Shown here: one piece after another, positions 36,207 through 45,910 of the stretch
Layout of the letters: every line of letters starts with the position of its first letter
How positions within the stretch are numbered: the stretch's first letter is position 1
DNA from: CAMLFJ01 sp035524955
GTDB lineage: Bacteria; Methylomirabilota; Methylomirabilia; Rokubacteriales; CSP1-6
Direction: 5' to 3'
Assembly (NCBI GenBank): GCA_035524955.1
Contig: DATLFG010000006.1
Location: forward strand, 80,997-144,996
DNA: 64,000 nt
Translations under genes and position numbers: made by a program
Notes under the pieces: model-generated
Databases searched by the model: none
What the model was told of the DNA's origin: nothing
Seen by the model: the letters and a program-made list of their open reading frames with translations, nothing else

Positions 36207-36727
36207 TGGCTCCCGGGCGCGCGCGCGCGCTCCTGGCCGGGCTCGCGGTCGTCGGGCTGCTCGGGGGGCCGGCGGGCGCCTCGGCCGAGGAATGGGGCGG
36301 CATCGAGCCCGGCGTGACCACCATCGAGCAGGTGCGCGCGCGCTACGGCGCGCCGAGCAAGGAAACGCGCGCGAAGGTCGAGGGCTACGACACCATCCAG
36401 TGGATCTTCGAGGACGCGCGCGCGCCGGGCGGCGTCGAGCGCCTGACCGTGGACTACGGGCTGCTCACGCCGCAGGGCTTCAAGCAGACGGTGGTGCGCG
36501 CGTTCCGGCTCGAGCCCAAGCCCAAGGTCTTCGGCAAGAACACCATCGCGCAGGCCTGGGGCCCACCCGACGCCGTCGGGAGCCAGAACGATCAGGAGAT
36601 CTTCGTGTACAAGTCGGGCCTCGTCGTCATCTTCACCAAGGACGGCACCGACACGGTCCTGCTGACCTTCACGCCGCCCCAGCCCGACATCCCGACCCAG
36701 CCGGCCCCCGCCGCGCCCACGCGCTAG
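36206..36727 (+). CDS. Secreted SmpA/OmlA-like small protein
   Basis: This 173-residue exported protein has a signal peptide of about 27 residues ending GASAE. The mature part has GIEPGVTTIEQVRARYGAPS, a pattern of BamE/SmpA-like folds, repeated more weakly around KNTIAQAWGPPDAVG. The C-terminus is Pro/Ala-rich. There is no lipobox cysteine. Function is unknown. It lies inside the GGT-glutamate cyclase operon, with its start overlapping the GGT stop and its stop directly adjoining the next ATG. Confidence 0.65.
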   Translation: MAPGRARALLAGLAVVGLLGGPAGASAEEWGGIEPGVTTIEQVRARYGAPSKETRAKVEGYDTIQWIFEDARAPGGVERLTVDYGLLTPQGFKQTVVRAFRLEPKPKVFGKNTIAQAWGPPDAVGSQNDQEIFVYKSGLVVIFTKDGTDTVLLTFTPPQPDIPTQPAPAAPTR

Positions 36728-37614
36728 ATGATCGATCAGCTCATGGCCCTGGACCCCGGCGGCCGGGGCATCGCCGCGTTCTTCGTGCACGGCGGCGCCA
36801 CCGCGGCGGCCCGGGCCCTCCGCCGGAGCCGGCGCGTGCTGCTGACCACCGGCTTCATGGTGGGCCCCGGCCTGCCCGAGACCGACGGGCCGCCCGGCGC
36901 CGCGTGCCTCGGCCGCGCCCTCCGCGCGCTGGGCGCGGACGTCACCTACGTCACCGACGCGGCGGCGCTGCCGCCGCTGCAGGCCTCGCTGAAGGTCCTG
37001 GGCGAGCCCGCCTCGGTGCTGACCTTCCACGTCCCGCACGCCGCGGGCGGCGGGCCGGAGCCCGGCGCCGCGCGAGACACCGCGCGCCGCCTGCTGGCCG
37101 AGCACAGGCCCACGCACCTCGTCTCCATCGAGCGGCCGGGGCGCGCCCGCGACGGCCAGTATCGAAGCGCGCGCGGCCAGTCGCTGACCGAGTGGAACGG
37201 CCCGCTCGACGAGCTGTTCCTGGCCGCGCCCGCGCGCACCGTCACGATCGGCATCGGCGACGGCGGCAACGAGATCGGCATGGGCACCGTACACGCGCGC
37301 GTGGCGCGCGCGGGGACCGTCTTCCGCGCGATCGCGTCGGTGGTGGCGGTGCGGCACCTGGTGGTCGCGGGCGTGTCCAACTGGGGCGCCTACGGCGTCG
37401 TCGCGGAGCTGGCGCGGCTGGCCGGCCGCCCGCTGCTGCACACCGCCGAGGAGGAAGACGCGATGGTGCGCGCCTGCGTGGATGCGGGCGCGGTGGACGG
37501 TCTCACCCGGCGGGCCGAGCCCACGGTGGATGGCTTGCCTTTGCCGGCCCATGTCGGCATGCTTGAGCTGTTGCGCACGATGGAATCACCCCGTAGCCCC
37601 GGAGGCCCGCGGAA

Positions 37615-37618
<4 letters not shown>
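36728..37618 (+). CDS. D-glutamate cyclase-like protein (DUF4392)
   Basis: This 296-residue protein is related to the DUF4392 domain of mammalian DGLUCY, which interconverts D-glutamate and 5-oxo-D-proline. Family marks are VLLTTGFMVGPGLPETDGPPG near the N-terminus (cut in the middle by variable residues), SIERPGRARDGQYRSARG, and the glycine-rich TIGIGDGGNEIGMG. It sits directly after the gamma-glutamyl enzyme gene, and its end overlaps the aminotransferase start (ATGA). The shared operon points to metabolism of glutamyl or oxoproline compounds, but the substrate direction is inferred. Confidence 0.82.
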
Positions 37619-38952
<1,334 letters not shown>

Positions 38953-39046
38953 CCCCCTCTCCCCCCAGGGAGCTTCCAACCTCCTTTCCCCTCAGGGGGC
39001 TTCCTACCCCCTCTCCCCTCAGGGGAGAGGGCAGGGTGAGGGGTGG
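38953..39046. repeat. Palindromic GC-rich repeat, copy 3
   Basis: This has three tandem CCCCTCTCCCC-like blocks with AGGGAGCTTCC or AGGGGGCTTCC spacers, ending in CAGGGGAGAGGGCAGGGTGAGG. It is the same family as the copies near 20085 and 26191. It reaches into the ribosome-binding region of the next small gene. Confidence 0.75.
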
Positions 39047-39402
39047 TCTCCCCCGAGGCAGCGCTAGTGGACGAGGCCCGGCGCCGCGCCAAGCTCCAGG
39101 AGCTCCACGACCTGGCCCAGGGCTCCGAGGAGTTCGACGGCGGCATCACCTGGGAGCCCGAGACCGAAGCCCTGGTGGTGGGCAACTGGGCTTTCTTCGC
39201 CATCGACGAGATCGGCGACCTGGCGCTGTCGTTTCACCTCGACTCGCACCCGGTCGCGGTGGCCAAGCTGACGCGCTTCCTGGTCACGCACGAGGTGCCC
39301 TTCGTGCTGCACGAGGCCTTCACGGTGGACGACGACGACCGCATCGTCTTCGAGTCCGACACCGGCGCCGACCTCGACGACGGCCGCAAGCCCCCGGCGT
39401 AG
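39043..39402 (+). CDS. Small acidic protein of unknown function
   Basis: This is a predicted 119-residue acidic soluble protein starting at GTG 39043; GTG 39067 is an alternative. It has no signal peptide. The middle shows alternating strands (ALVVGNWAFFAIDEIGDLAL) and the C-terminus is Asp-rich (VDDDDRIVFESDTGADLDDG). It is not recognised. It is bracketed by two copies of the palindromic GC-rich repeat, whose GAGAGGG-GTGAGG sequence lies where a ribosome-binding site is expected. Codon usage and third-position GC look native. Confidence 0.6.
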   Translation: MVSPEAALVDEARRRAKLQELHDLAQGSEEFDGGITWEPETEALVVGNWAFFAIDEIGDLALSFHLDSHPVAVAKLTRFLVTHEVPFVLHEAFTVDDDDRIVFESDTGADLDDGRKPPA

Positions 39403-39405
39403 CTC

Positions 39406-39437
39406 ATACCCTCTCTGGGGAGAGGGCAGGGTGAGGG
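39406..39437. repeat. Palindromic GC-rich repeat, copy 4 (half unit)
   Basis: A single GGGGAGAGGGCAGGGTGAGG arm is preceded by TACCCTCT, immediately after the stop of the small acidic protein gene. Confidence 0.7.
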
Positions 39438-39457
39438 GCCGTTTTCCCCCGCTTCCA

Positions 39458-39486
39458 TAGACACTTCCAGCCCCGTCTGCTATCCT
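39458..39486 (+). promoter_or_regulatory. Promoter of tRNA-Phe
   Basis: A -35 TAGACA (39458-39463, 5 of 6) and -10 TATCCT (39481-39486, 4 of 6) with exactly 17 bp between them precede the tRNA by 14 bp. Confidence 0.6.
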
Positions 39487-39500
39487 CGAAAACTCGTGGT

Positions 39501-39576
39501 GGGCTGGTAGCTCAGTTGGTAGAGCACAGGACTGAAAATCCTGGTGTCGGCGGTTCAATCCCGTCCCAGCCCACCA
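39501..39576 (+). tRNA. tRNA-Phe (anticodon GAA)
   Basis: This is a 76-nt cloverleaf with encoded CCA. The acceptor stem GGGCTGG pairs with CCAGCCC, the anticodon stem AGGA/TCCT encloses the loop CTGAAAA, giving GAA, and the T loop is GTTCAAT. Confidence 0.95.
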
Positions 39577-39600
39577 TTTTGCTTTCAATCCTGGCGCCGA

Positions 39601-39639
39601 GTTCCGCGGCGCTCACGCGCGCGATTGGCACCGCGGAAC
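39601..39639. repeat. 9-bp perfect inverted repeat after tRNA-Phe
   Basis: GTTCCGCGG at 39601-39609 is the exact reverse complement of CCGCGGAAC at 39631-39639, with a 21-base spacer. It may be a terminator-like hairpin for the tRNA or a recombinase site; there is no T tract. Confidence 0.4.
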
Positions 39640-39687
39640 CCGCCGACTTTGTCAAGACTTTGTCAGTCCTCAGCGGGATGTCCACGC

Positions 39688-39716
39688 TTGACACGCCGGG
39701 AACGCAGTCCTACCAT
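39688..39716 (+). promoter_or_regulatory. Strong candidate promoter of the enoyl-CoA hydratase gene
   Basis: A perfect -35 TTGACA (39688-39693) is followed after 17 bp by -10 TACCAT (39711-39716). The start codon lies at 39831, giving a leader of about 110 nt. Confidence 0.55.
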
Positions 39717-39830
39717 CCGCCCACAACGACATTTCTGATACAGAAGAGGCGGCGGTGACCCGCACCAGCTACACGCTCCACACCCCGTCGTCTCTTGTCT
39801 GCTCAGGACGCTCGCGGGAAGGGAACGGCG

Positions 39831-40601
39831 ATGCCGTGGCGCTACGTGACGATCGACCGGCACGGGCCGGTGGCGGTCGTCCGCTTCGATCGCAAGGAGA
39901 ATCTCAACGCGTTCAACCAGCAGCTCGTCCGCGAGCTGACGGAGGCCGCGCGCACGTTCCACGACGACCTCGAGACCCACCACGTCGTGCTGGCCGGGGC
40001 GGCCGAGGGGTTCTCGGCCGGGGCGGATCTGAAGGACGCCGCCTCCTGGCAGCTCGCGGAGAAGACCGACGTGCAGCGCCGCCACCGCTTCTACGCCGGC
40101 GTGCGGCTCTGCAAGGCGTGGGAGGAGATGCCCCAGATCACGATCGCCGCCATGGAGCGCATGGCGGTGGGCGCGGGCGTCGCCATCGCGCTCGCCTGCG
40201 ACTGGCGCGTGCTCGGGCGCGGTGCGTTCCTGTACGTCCCCGAGGTCAAGATCGGTCTCAACTTGCAGTGGGGCGCGCTGCCACGCCTGGTCACGCTGGT
40301 CGGCCCGGCGCGGGCGAAGCGCATCACGTTGATGGGCGAGAAGATGGACGCGGCGACGGCGCTGGCCTGGGGGCTGGTGGACGAGCTGGCGGAGGACGGC
40401 CGGACGGAGGAGGTGGCGCTCGCCATGGCCCGCAAGACGGCCGAGATGCCGCCGGCGACGGTCCGGCTCGTGAAAGAGGCGATCAACGCCACCGCCGGGG
40501 CGCTGCACCGCGCGACATCGTTCGCCGACGGCGACCAGAGCCAGCTCACAGGATCCTTCGAGGCGGCGCGCACGGCACGCGAACGGTTCGGCAAGCGCTG
40601 A
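39831..40601 (+). CDS. Enoyl-CoA hydratase/isomerase family protein
   Basis: This 256-residue crotonase-fold protein has the oxyanion-hole segments GFSAGADLKD and MAVGAGVAIALACDWRV. Of the two catalytic glutamates of true hydratases, the one in the PE motif is present (VPEVKIGL), but the other position, within GAGVAIA, is not Glu. It may be a hydratase with different chemistry, an isomerase or a hydrolase of the same fold. ATG 39831 with GGGAAGGGAA upstream is preferred over TTG 39795. It is monocistronic, and ends before a strong hairpin at 40671. Confidence 0.88.
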   Translation: MPWRYVTIDRHGPVAVVRFDRKENLNAFNQQLVRELTEAARTFHDDLETHHVVLAGAAEGFSAGADLKDAASWQLAEKTDVQRRHRFYAGVRLCKAWEEMPQITIAAMERMAVGAGVAIALACDWRVLGRGAFLYVPEVKIGLNLQWGALPRLVTLVGPARAKRITLMGEKMDAATALAWGLVDELAEDGRTEEVALAMARKTAEMPPATVRLVKEAINATAGALHRATSFADGDQSQLTGSFEAARTARERFGKR

Positions 40602-40670
40602 GGAGGGGGGGCGGACGCCGCGTGCCTCGGGCCACCCGCCGTTCCTATGTCATCGATGCCGACTATCTTT

Positions 40671-40689
40671 CGCGCCGGTATCCGGCGCG
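40671..40689. terminator. Hairpin between convergent genes
   Basis: A perfect 8-bp stem with 3-nt loop (CGCGCCGG-TAT-CCGGCGCG) lies in the 150-bp gap between the enoyl-CoA hydratase and methyltransferase ends. CTTT precedes it on the plus strand; no clear T tract follows. It could serve both directions. Confidence 0.5.
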
Positions 40690-40751
40690 CGCGGATCGGC
40701 AAGGCATCGCCCTTCTGGCTCGGCACGCCAGCCCAGAACGCCTAGCTTGAG

Positions 40752-41759
40752 TCAGGCGGGGCGCATGCCCGTCACCCGCGTCAGCACGCCCGGCACGAAG
40801 TCGTGCGCGGCGACGTCGCGGAAGCCGGCACGCTCGAAGTAGGCCTGGCATTCCGCGACGGAGTGCGCGAGCCCCGTGCTCCCCCACAACGCCTCGGCCA
40901 GCCCCCAGAGCGCGGGGTCGCGGGGCCCGGTGCGCGCGGCGTCCAGCATCTCGCCGATCAGGTGCATCTCGCCGCCCGGCGCGAGTGCGGCGAAGGCCCG
41001 TGTGATGACCGCCTGGACGATCTCGCGGCTGTACTGCGGCAGGTTGCTTGCCATGATCACGACGTCGGACCCCGCCGGCAAGGCATCGCGCGTGAAGTCG
41101 CCCGCCAGCGCGCTCACCCGGTCGGCCAGGCCGTGGGAGGCGATGAACTCGCGCGTCACCTCGACGACCGGCGGCAGGTCGAGGACGATGGCGCGGAGCT
41201 GCGGGTACCGCTGCGCCGCGACGATGCAGTAGCAGCCGGAACCGCCGCCGAGGTCGAGGATCTGCCGCCGCCCGGCGAGATCGACCTGGCGCACGAAGCG
41301 GCGGGCCGCGCCCATACCGATCGAGTACGTCGCCTCGTGGTACTTCCGCGCCTGCTCCACCGTGAACCCCTGCGCATACTTGCCGAGCACGACGCTCTCG
41401 CGTCGCCTCAGGTGTGTGCTCAGCCGCCCCCACTCGGTCCAGTCCGGCTTGCTGAAGAGCATCCACGGCCCCGCGTAGGTCGGCTCGCCCTCGACGAGGA
41501 ACCGCGCGACGTCGGGCGCGTTGCGGACGCGCTCGCCGTCGCGGACCAGCAGGCCCAGCGCCACGCACGCCGTGACGAGGCGCTCGGCGTTGGCCGCGCT
41601 CAGGTCGAGCGCGCGGGCGACGGCCGCCTCGGTGTCGGCTCCGCGCGCCACCTGGGTGAACAACCCCAGCTCCACCGCGGCCATGAGGGCCGCGGCGTCG
41701 CGATAGGAGTGGACGAGGCGCTGCAGGCGCGTGGTGTCCGGGCGGGGAGTGGTGGACAC
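40752..41759 (-). CDS. SAM-dependent O-methyltransferase-like protein
   Basis: This 335-residue protein is of the plant-caffeate/hydroxyneurosporene O-methyltransferase layout. The N-terminal winged-helix dimerisation domain (ELGLFTQVARGADTEAAVAR) is followed by the SAM-binding ILDLGGGSGCYCIVAAQRYP, then LDLPPVVEV. A conserved catalytic histidine of the plant enzymes is not obvious. GTG 41759 with GAGGA upstream lies five bases after the SDR stop. It is the last gene of a TPR-SDR-methyltransferase operon; the natural substrate is unknown. Confidence 0.83.
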   Translation of the reverse strand: MSTTPRPDTTRLQRLVHSYRDAAALMAAVELGLFTQVARGADTEAAVARALDLSAANAERLVTACVALGLLVRDGERVRNAPDVARFLVEGEPTYAGPWMLFSKPDWTEWGRLSTHLRRRESVVLGKYAQGFTVEQARKYHEATYSIGMGAARRFVRQVDLAGRRQILDLGGGSGCYCIVAAQRYPQLRAIVLDLPPVVEVTREFIASHGLADRVSALAGDFTRDALPAGSDVVIMASNLPQYSREIVQAVITRAFAALAPGGEMHLIGEMLDAARTGPRDPALWGLAEALWGSTGLAHSVAECQAYFERAGFRDVAAHDFVPGVLTRVTGMRPA

Positions 41760-41763
41760 GACG

Positions 41764-42627
41764 TCAGTCCTCGATCCTGAAATGCTCGGGCTTGCCGAGT
41801 GGCCAGAACTCGCCCCAGGCCTGGCTGCCGCCGTCGACCGTGAGCACCTCGGCCGTGATGAACCGGCCGGACGGCGCCGACAGGTACACGCACGCCTCGG
41901 CCACGTCGTGGACATCGCCCAGCCGGCGCATGGGGTTGGCGGCGAAGCTTCGCCGCGCGGTGGGCGGATAGCGCTCGAGCCCCGGGCTCGCGAAGACGCC
42001 GAGCGCGATGCAGTTGATGCGGATGCCATGCGGCGCCCACTCCACGGCGAGCGTGCGCGAGGCCGCGATCTGCCCCGCCCGCGAGGCCATCGTGTGCGGA
42101 ATTCCCACGCCCGGCCCGCGCTGGACGGGGACCACCATGTTGACGATCGAGCCGCGCTCGCCGCGCGCGATCCAGCGCCGGCCGGCCTCCTGCATCATGT
42201 ACCAGGTGCCGTACAGGTTGGTCTCGATCACCGCGTGCCAGCCTCGTGGCGTGATGTCGAGCGCGGGCGCGGCGAACTGGCCGCCCGCGTTGTTGATCAG
42301 CACGTCCAGCCTTCCGAAGCGCGCCCATGCCGCATCCATGAGCGCCGCGACCTGTGCGGGATCACGGATGGTCATCGCCTGCGTGAAGCACGGCACCCCG
42401 AGCCGCTCGAGATTCGCGGCGAGGCGCGCGAGCTTCGCCTCGTCGCGTCCGCACGCCACGATGGACGCGCCCAGGCGGCCGAAGAGATAACAGATCGCCC
42501 GGCCGATCCCGCCGCTGCCGCCCGAGACCAGCACGACCTGGTCGCGCAGGAGCCCGTCGCGGAACACCGTGGGGGCCTGCATGAGCTCGTCGTCGGCCTG
42601 GCCGACGTAGGGGTCGCGCACCATCAC
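41764..42627 (-). CDS. SDR-family oxidoreductase, 2,4-dienoyl-CoA reductase-like
   Basis: This 287-residue Rossmann enzyme has the cofactor motif VSGGSGGIGRAI and VLINNAGGQF. The segment near the active site, IPHTMASRAGQIAASRTLAV, aligns with the AKAGV region of 2,4-dienoyl-CoA reductases, but the catalytic Lys is replaced by Arg. The C-terminus GGSQAWGEFWPLG is longer than in FabG. It starts at GTG 42627 (or ATG 42624), overlapping the TPR stop. It is co-transcribed with the TPR and methyltransferase genes. Confidence 0.83.
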   Translation of the reverse strand: MMVRDPYVGQADDELMQAPTVFRDGLLRDQVVLVSGGSGGIGRAICYLFGRLGASIVACGRDEAKLARLAANLERLGVPCFTQAMTIRDPAQVAALMDAAWARFGRLDVLINNAGGQFAAPALDITPRGWHAVIETNLYGTWYMMQEAGRRWIARGERGSIVNMVVPVQRGPGVGIPHTMASRAGQIAASRTLAVEWAPHGIRINCIALGVFASPGLERYPPTARRSFAANPMRRLGDVHDVAEACVYLSAPSGRFITAEVLTVDGGSQAWGEFWPLGKPEHFRIED

Positions 42628-44033
42628 GGCGAGGTCGTCTGCAGCACGCGCCGAGCGGCAAGCAGCTCCGGTGCATCGGAGGCCAGACCCGCTTCCTCCG
42701 CCCGCAGAACCAGCTGCCGGCAGGCGTGCCGCCGGAGCGCGGTGTCGCCGCTTCGTTCATAGGCCCAGGCCAGCGCCGCGAGCGATTGGACGTGGTGGGG
42801 ATTGGCGAGCAAGCGCCCCTGCGCCAGCTCGATCACCTGCCCGACGTGGTCGAGACGACGATGGAGCTCCATGAAAACGTCACGAAAGATGTCCTTCTGT
42901 TCCCGGCTGCCGCCGCCCATGGTGTGCAGGTTCTCGATCGCCGGCGCCATGAGTCGTACGGCGGCGTCGAGGTCGCCCCGGATGATCGCCAGCTCGCCCT
43001 CCAGGAGCGCGAGGCCCAGGGTCGACCAGTGACCACTGGGACGCCCCGCGGGCATCCGGCGCAGCCGCTCGACCTGCCCCCCGGCCCGGGCCCAGTCCCC
43101 GGCTCGCGCGAACGCCACGCCGAGCCAGTGGTGCATCCACGTGGTCTGCCAGTCCGCGTACTCGGTGAGGATCCGCTCGCCCTGCTTCGCGAGGTCTCGC
43201 CAGACCGCTTCATCCGCCGGCGTGCCGCGCAGCACTTCGAGACGCCACAGGAGCTCGATGCGCTCGTACAGCGGCAGCGGCGGCGCGGTGGACGCCCAGT
43301 AGTCGCGCGTCATGCGATCGTGCCCGAGGAGCGCCTGGGCCTCGGCCAGGTGCCAGAGGACATGCGGGTAGCGCTCCAGCGAGGCCGCTCGCTCGAACGT
43401 CTCGAGCGCGTTGCCATAGTCGCCCCGGGCCTGATAGGCATGGCCGACCGCGTGGTACGTGTAGAGGCTGGTCGGATCCCGGGCCAGGGAGCGCAGGCTC
43501 ACGGCGAGCCCTTCGTCGTTGTATCCGGACTGCTCCAGGAAGAAGCCGAGCATGGTCTGGTACTGCGGCTCGTCGGGATTTGCCTCGAGACTCCTCCGCG
43601 CGATGTCGATGCCGCCGCGATAGTCGCCCTGCGTGATGCAGTTCAGGCCGATGATGCGCACCGCGATCCGATCGGTCGGGTACCGCGCGGCGATCTGGCC
43701 CAGGACGTCGTAGGTGGCGACCTGATCCCCACGCTGCATGGCGTCGACCGCCCTCACGTGCAGTCGCTCGCGTTCGTGGCGCGCGTCGTCGGCCACCGCC
43801 GTGGCCTGACGGGCCGCCGCCGTGGCCAGGTCCGCTCGACCCATGCGCCCGGCGATGTAGGCCTTCGTGCAGTAAGCCAGCGCGAACCGCGGATCGTGCT
43901 GCGCGGCGGCATCCAGCGCTTCCACGGCTCCGCCGCGCCAGCGCAGGAACAGATCGAGGCCGCGCTCGTACGCCGCCAGCGCGTCCGCCGAGGTCGTGGA
44001 CACATCCAGTCCTTTGATGTCGGTGGCCGTCAT
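42624..44033 (-). CDS. Tetratricopeptide-repeat protein (StaR-like), second copy
   Basis: This 469-residue all-helical protein has TPR units along its length, for example AVEALDAAAQHDPRFALAYC and GNALETFERAASLERYPHVL. It shares its domain plan with the protein at 15090-16382 and other StaR-like TPR proteins: long first section, HWLGVAFARAGDWARA in the middle and EQKDIFRDVFMELHRR near the end. ATG 44033 has GGAGGAG upstream. It is the first gene of the TPR-SDR-methyltransferase operon and lies 14 bp after the rhodanese gene. Its partner is unknown. Confidence 0.8.
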   Translation of the reverse strand: MTATDIKGLDVSTTSADALAAYERGLDLFLRWRGGAVEALDAAAQHDPRFALAYCTKAYIAGRMGRADLATAAARQATAVADDARHERERLHVRAVDAMQRGDQVATYDVLGQIAARYPTDRIAVRIIGLNCITQGDYRGGIDIARRSLEANPDEPQYQTMLGFFLEQSGYNDEGLAVSLRSLARDPTSLYTYHAVGHAYQARGDYGNALETFERAASLERYPHVLWHLAEAQALLGHDRMTRDYWASTAPPLPLYERIELLWRLEVLRGTPADEAVWRDLAKQGERILTEYADWQTTWMHHWLGVAFARAGDWARAGGQVERLRRMPAGRPSGHWSTLGLALLEGELAIIRGDLDAAVRLMAPAIENLHTMGGGSREQKDIFRDVFMELHRRLDHVGQVIELAQGRLLANPHHVQSLAALAWAYERSGDTALRRHACRQLVLRAEEAGLASDAPELLAARRVLQTTSP

Positions 44034-44047
44034 GCTCTCCTCCGGGG

Positions 44048-44923
44048 TCAGTCCGTCTCGATCGGCAGCGATGGATCCTTCGCCCACTCTCCCATGGAGC
44101 CGTCATAGAGGGTGAGGGTGTCGTGACCGAGCTGGTGCAGCAGGAACAGGTCGATGGTCGCCGAGATCCCGCCGCCGCAGTAGCAGATCACGCGCTTGTC
44201 CTTGGTGATGCCCTGAGCGGCGAACCTGGCCTCGGCGTCGGCCAGCGTGGTGAAGTCCTTCCCTGACGGGTTCACCAGCGTCGCCGCCGGGACGTTGACA
44301 CTGCCCGGGACCCGGCCCGGTCGGCCGTACCGGCTCGGCTCCAGGCCCTTGTGGAACTGGGGTCCCAGGGCATTGACGATCACGGTGCCCGGATCCTTGG
44401 TTGCGGCCAGCACCGCGCGCTTGTCGACGAAGAAGCCCGGGCGCGGCGTGGCCCGGAACGTGGCCGGCGGATAGCCCTTGGCCGGTCCGCTCTCCGTGGG
44501 ACGGCCCTCGGCCTTCCACTTGTCGAGGCCGCCGTCCAGGACGGCCGCGCCGTCGAAGCCGAGCGACCTCACCATCCACCAGAAGCGCGTCGCCCACATC
44601 ATGGTCCCGATGCTGTAGAGCACGACGCGACTGTCCCGCGCGAGCCCGTGACGGCCGAAGGCCGCCTCGAGCTGCGCGGGCGCCGGCATCATGAAGCGCA
44701 GGCGCGTGGTCGGATCGGAGAACTCAGCCTGCAGGTCGAGGAAGTCGGCCCCGGGAATGTGCGCCTCCTCGAAGGTCCGGCGCCCGGGCACCGCGACGTA
44801 CGGGTCGTCGCTCCCGGGCGGCGGCGGCTCGAGATAGGTCGTGCAGTCGTAGACGCGAAGGCTCGGCTGCCCGAGGATGGTCGAGATCTGCTCGGTGCTG
44901 ATGAGGGCCTGGGGATCGCGCAT
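44048..44923 (-). CDS. Two-domain sulfurtransferase (rhodanese/3-mercaptopyruvate type)
   Basis: This 291-residue protein has two rhodanese domains. The N-terminal non-catalytic domain includes FEEAHIPGADFLDLQ and VVLYSIGTMMWATRFWWM. The C-terminal domain has the active loop CYCGGGISA with Cys249, and YDGSMGEW, which is usual for thiosulfate/mercaptopyruvate sulfurtransferases. The loop CGGGIS differs from the classical CRKGVT (thiosulfate) and CGSGVTA (mercaptopyruvate) forms, so donor preference is unclear. ATG 44923 has GGGAGAG upstream. It is probably the first gene of the operon leading into the TPR gene. Confidence 0.88.
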   Translation of the reverse strand: MRDPQALISTEQISTILGQPSLRVYDCTTYLEPPPPGSDDPYVAVPGRRTFEEAHIPGADFLDLQAEFSDPTTRLRFMMPAPAQLEAAFGRHGLARDSRVVLYSIGTMMWATRFWWMVRSLGFDGAAVLDGGLDKWKAEGRPTESGPAKGYPPATFRATPRPGFFVDKRAVLAATKDPGTVIVNALGPQFHKGLEPSRYGRPGRVPGSVNVPAATLVNPSGKDFTTLADAEARFAAQGITKDKRVICYCGGGISATIDLFLLHQLGHDTLTLYDGSMGEWAKDPSLPIETD

Positions 44924-45321
44924 GTTCTCTCCCTGGTGACAACCTAGTCGCGTGGGCGCCAGGTGACAATGCCGAGGGGCATCGGGCTCCACCACAGCGC
45001 CCACGTCCTTCTCGACCGGTGATGGCGTCGCGGGCCAGCCCGGCGAGGCGCGGATTCGCGCGAAAGTCGGAGGCGAAAGCGTAGGCAACTCTAGGCGGCA
45101 TGCTAGGCCAAACACACCGCCGCCGTCAATCGGCTGGCGGACCGGCCGAATCACCACGAAGGATGCCTCGCGGCGCAGGGGCGACGGCGTCCGCTGCGCC
45201 CCCGAGCTGATCCGATCAGGCCGCGCCGGCGCCGGACTTGGGTGGGGCGGGGCCGGGGCACGCGACTGCGCGCTCACGCCCGCTTCGTCGACTCGAACTC
45301 TACTCGGACCGAATCAGGCGT
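44924..45321. other. Intergenic, no gene seen
   Basis: About 400 bases between the rhodanese gene and the J-domain gene show no start, no conserved frame and no strong hairpin. Confidence 0.45.
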
Positions 45322-45798
45322 TTACCTTCGCTCACGCAGCAATACGCGGCTTCTCAGCATCTCGTAGGCACGAATCAACTCTCGTGTTTTCTCACTGGCG
45401 AGTTGCTGAAACTCCTCCCCAAGGTGGTCCACCTTATCTGGGTGGTACATCGCGATACGTGAACGATAAGCCTTCCTAATTGTCTCCTGACTCGCCCCTC
45501 TAGAAATCCTCAACACCCCGTACGGGTCGAACGTCGCCGGCCTCGTATCGCTTCGGTCATCGGCGCCTGCTCGTGCTCCTGCCCTGCGAGCCTCTTCTTC
45601 TCGCCCTCGCGCTTCGTTCGCCCTGGCCTCTGCTTGGCGGCGAGCTTCTTCGGCTGTCCTCTTGGCTTGCCGCTGCTGCTCCCCGTGGCATTCTTCATCG
45701 GCCCGAGCTTTAACCTGACCGGAGTCACTACTCCCAACGCAGACTCCACCACAGCGACCGCGCCACCGTTGTGGTCGATCTCGACCGAGGAACCTCAT
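45322..45798 (-). CDS. J-domain (DnaJ-like) protein, C-terminal J domain
   Basis: This 158-residue protein has a Lys/Arg/Glu-rich, probably coiled-coil stretch at residues 45-85 (EEARRQAEARANEARGREEE). It is followed by a C-terminal J domain: FDPYGVLRISRGASQETIRK, YRSRIAMYHPDKVDHLGEEF with the HPD tripeptide that stimulates Hsp70, and RAYEMLR. This arrangement resembles DjlA-type co-chaperones rather than DnaJ. ATG 45798 has AAAGGAG eight bases upstream. Third-position GC is lower than in neighbouring genes, which may indicate transfer. No DnaK is nearby. Confidence 0.8.
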   Translation of the reverse strand: MRFLGRDRPQRWRGRCGGVCVGSSDSGQVKARADEECHGEQQRQAKRTAEEARRQAEARANEARGREEEARRAGARAGADDRSDTRPATFDPYGVLRISRGASQETIRKAYRSRIAMYHPDKVDHLGEEFQQLASEKTRELIRAYEMLRSRVLLRERR

Positions 45799-45910
45799 GA
45801 ACTGCTCCTTTCTGCCCCAGTGCTGACTAAGACTCAGGGGCACTACGTGGCGCGGCTAGAAGGTGCGGTGTCGCGGATGAGCGAGGTCTCCTTTCACTCC
45901 GCCGTTCGCG

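Noticed and set aside
39420..39440. CRISPR-like array from the repeated GC-rich words at 38953-39437
   Set aside because: Units differ in length, are palindromic and are separated by a gene rather than by uniform spacers; no cas genes are nearby.
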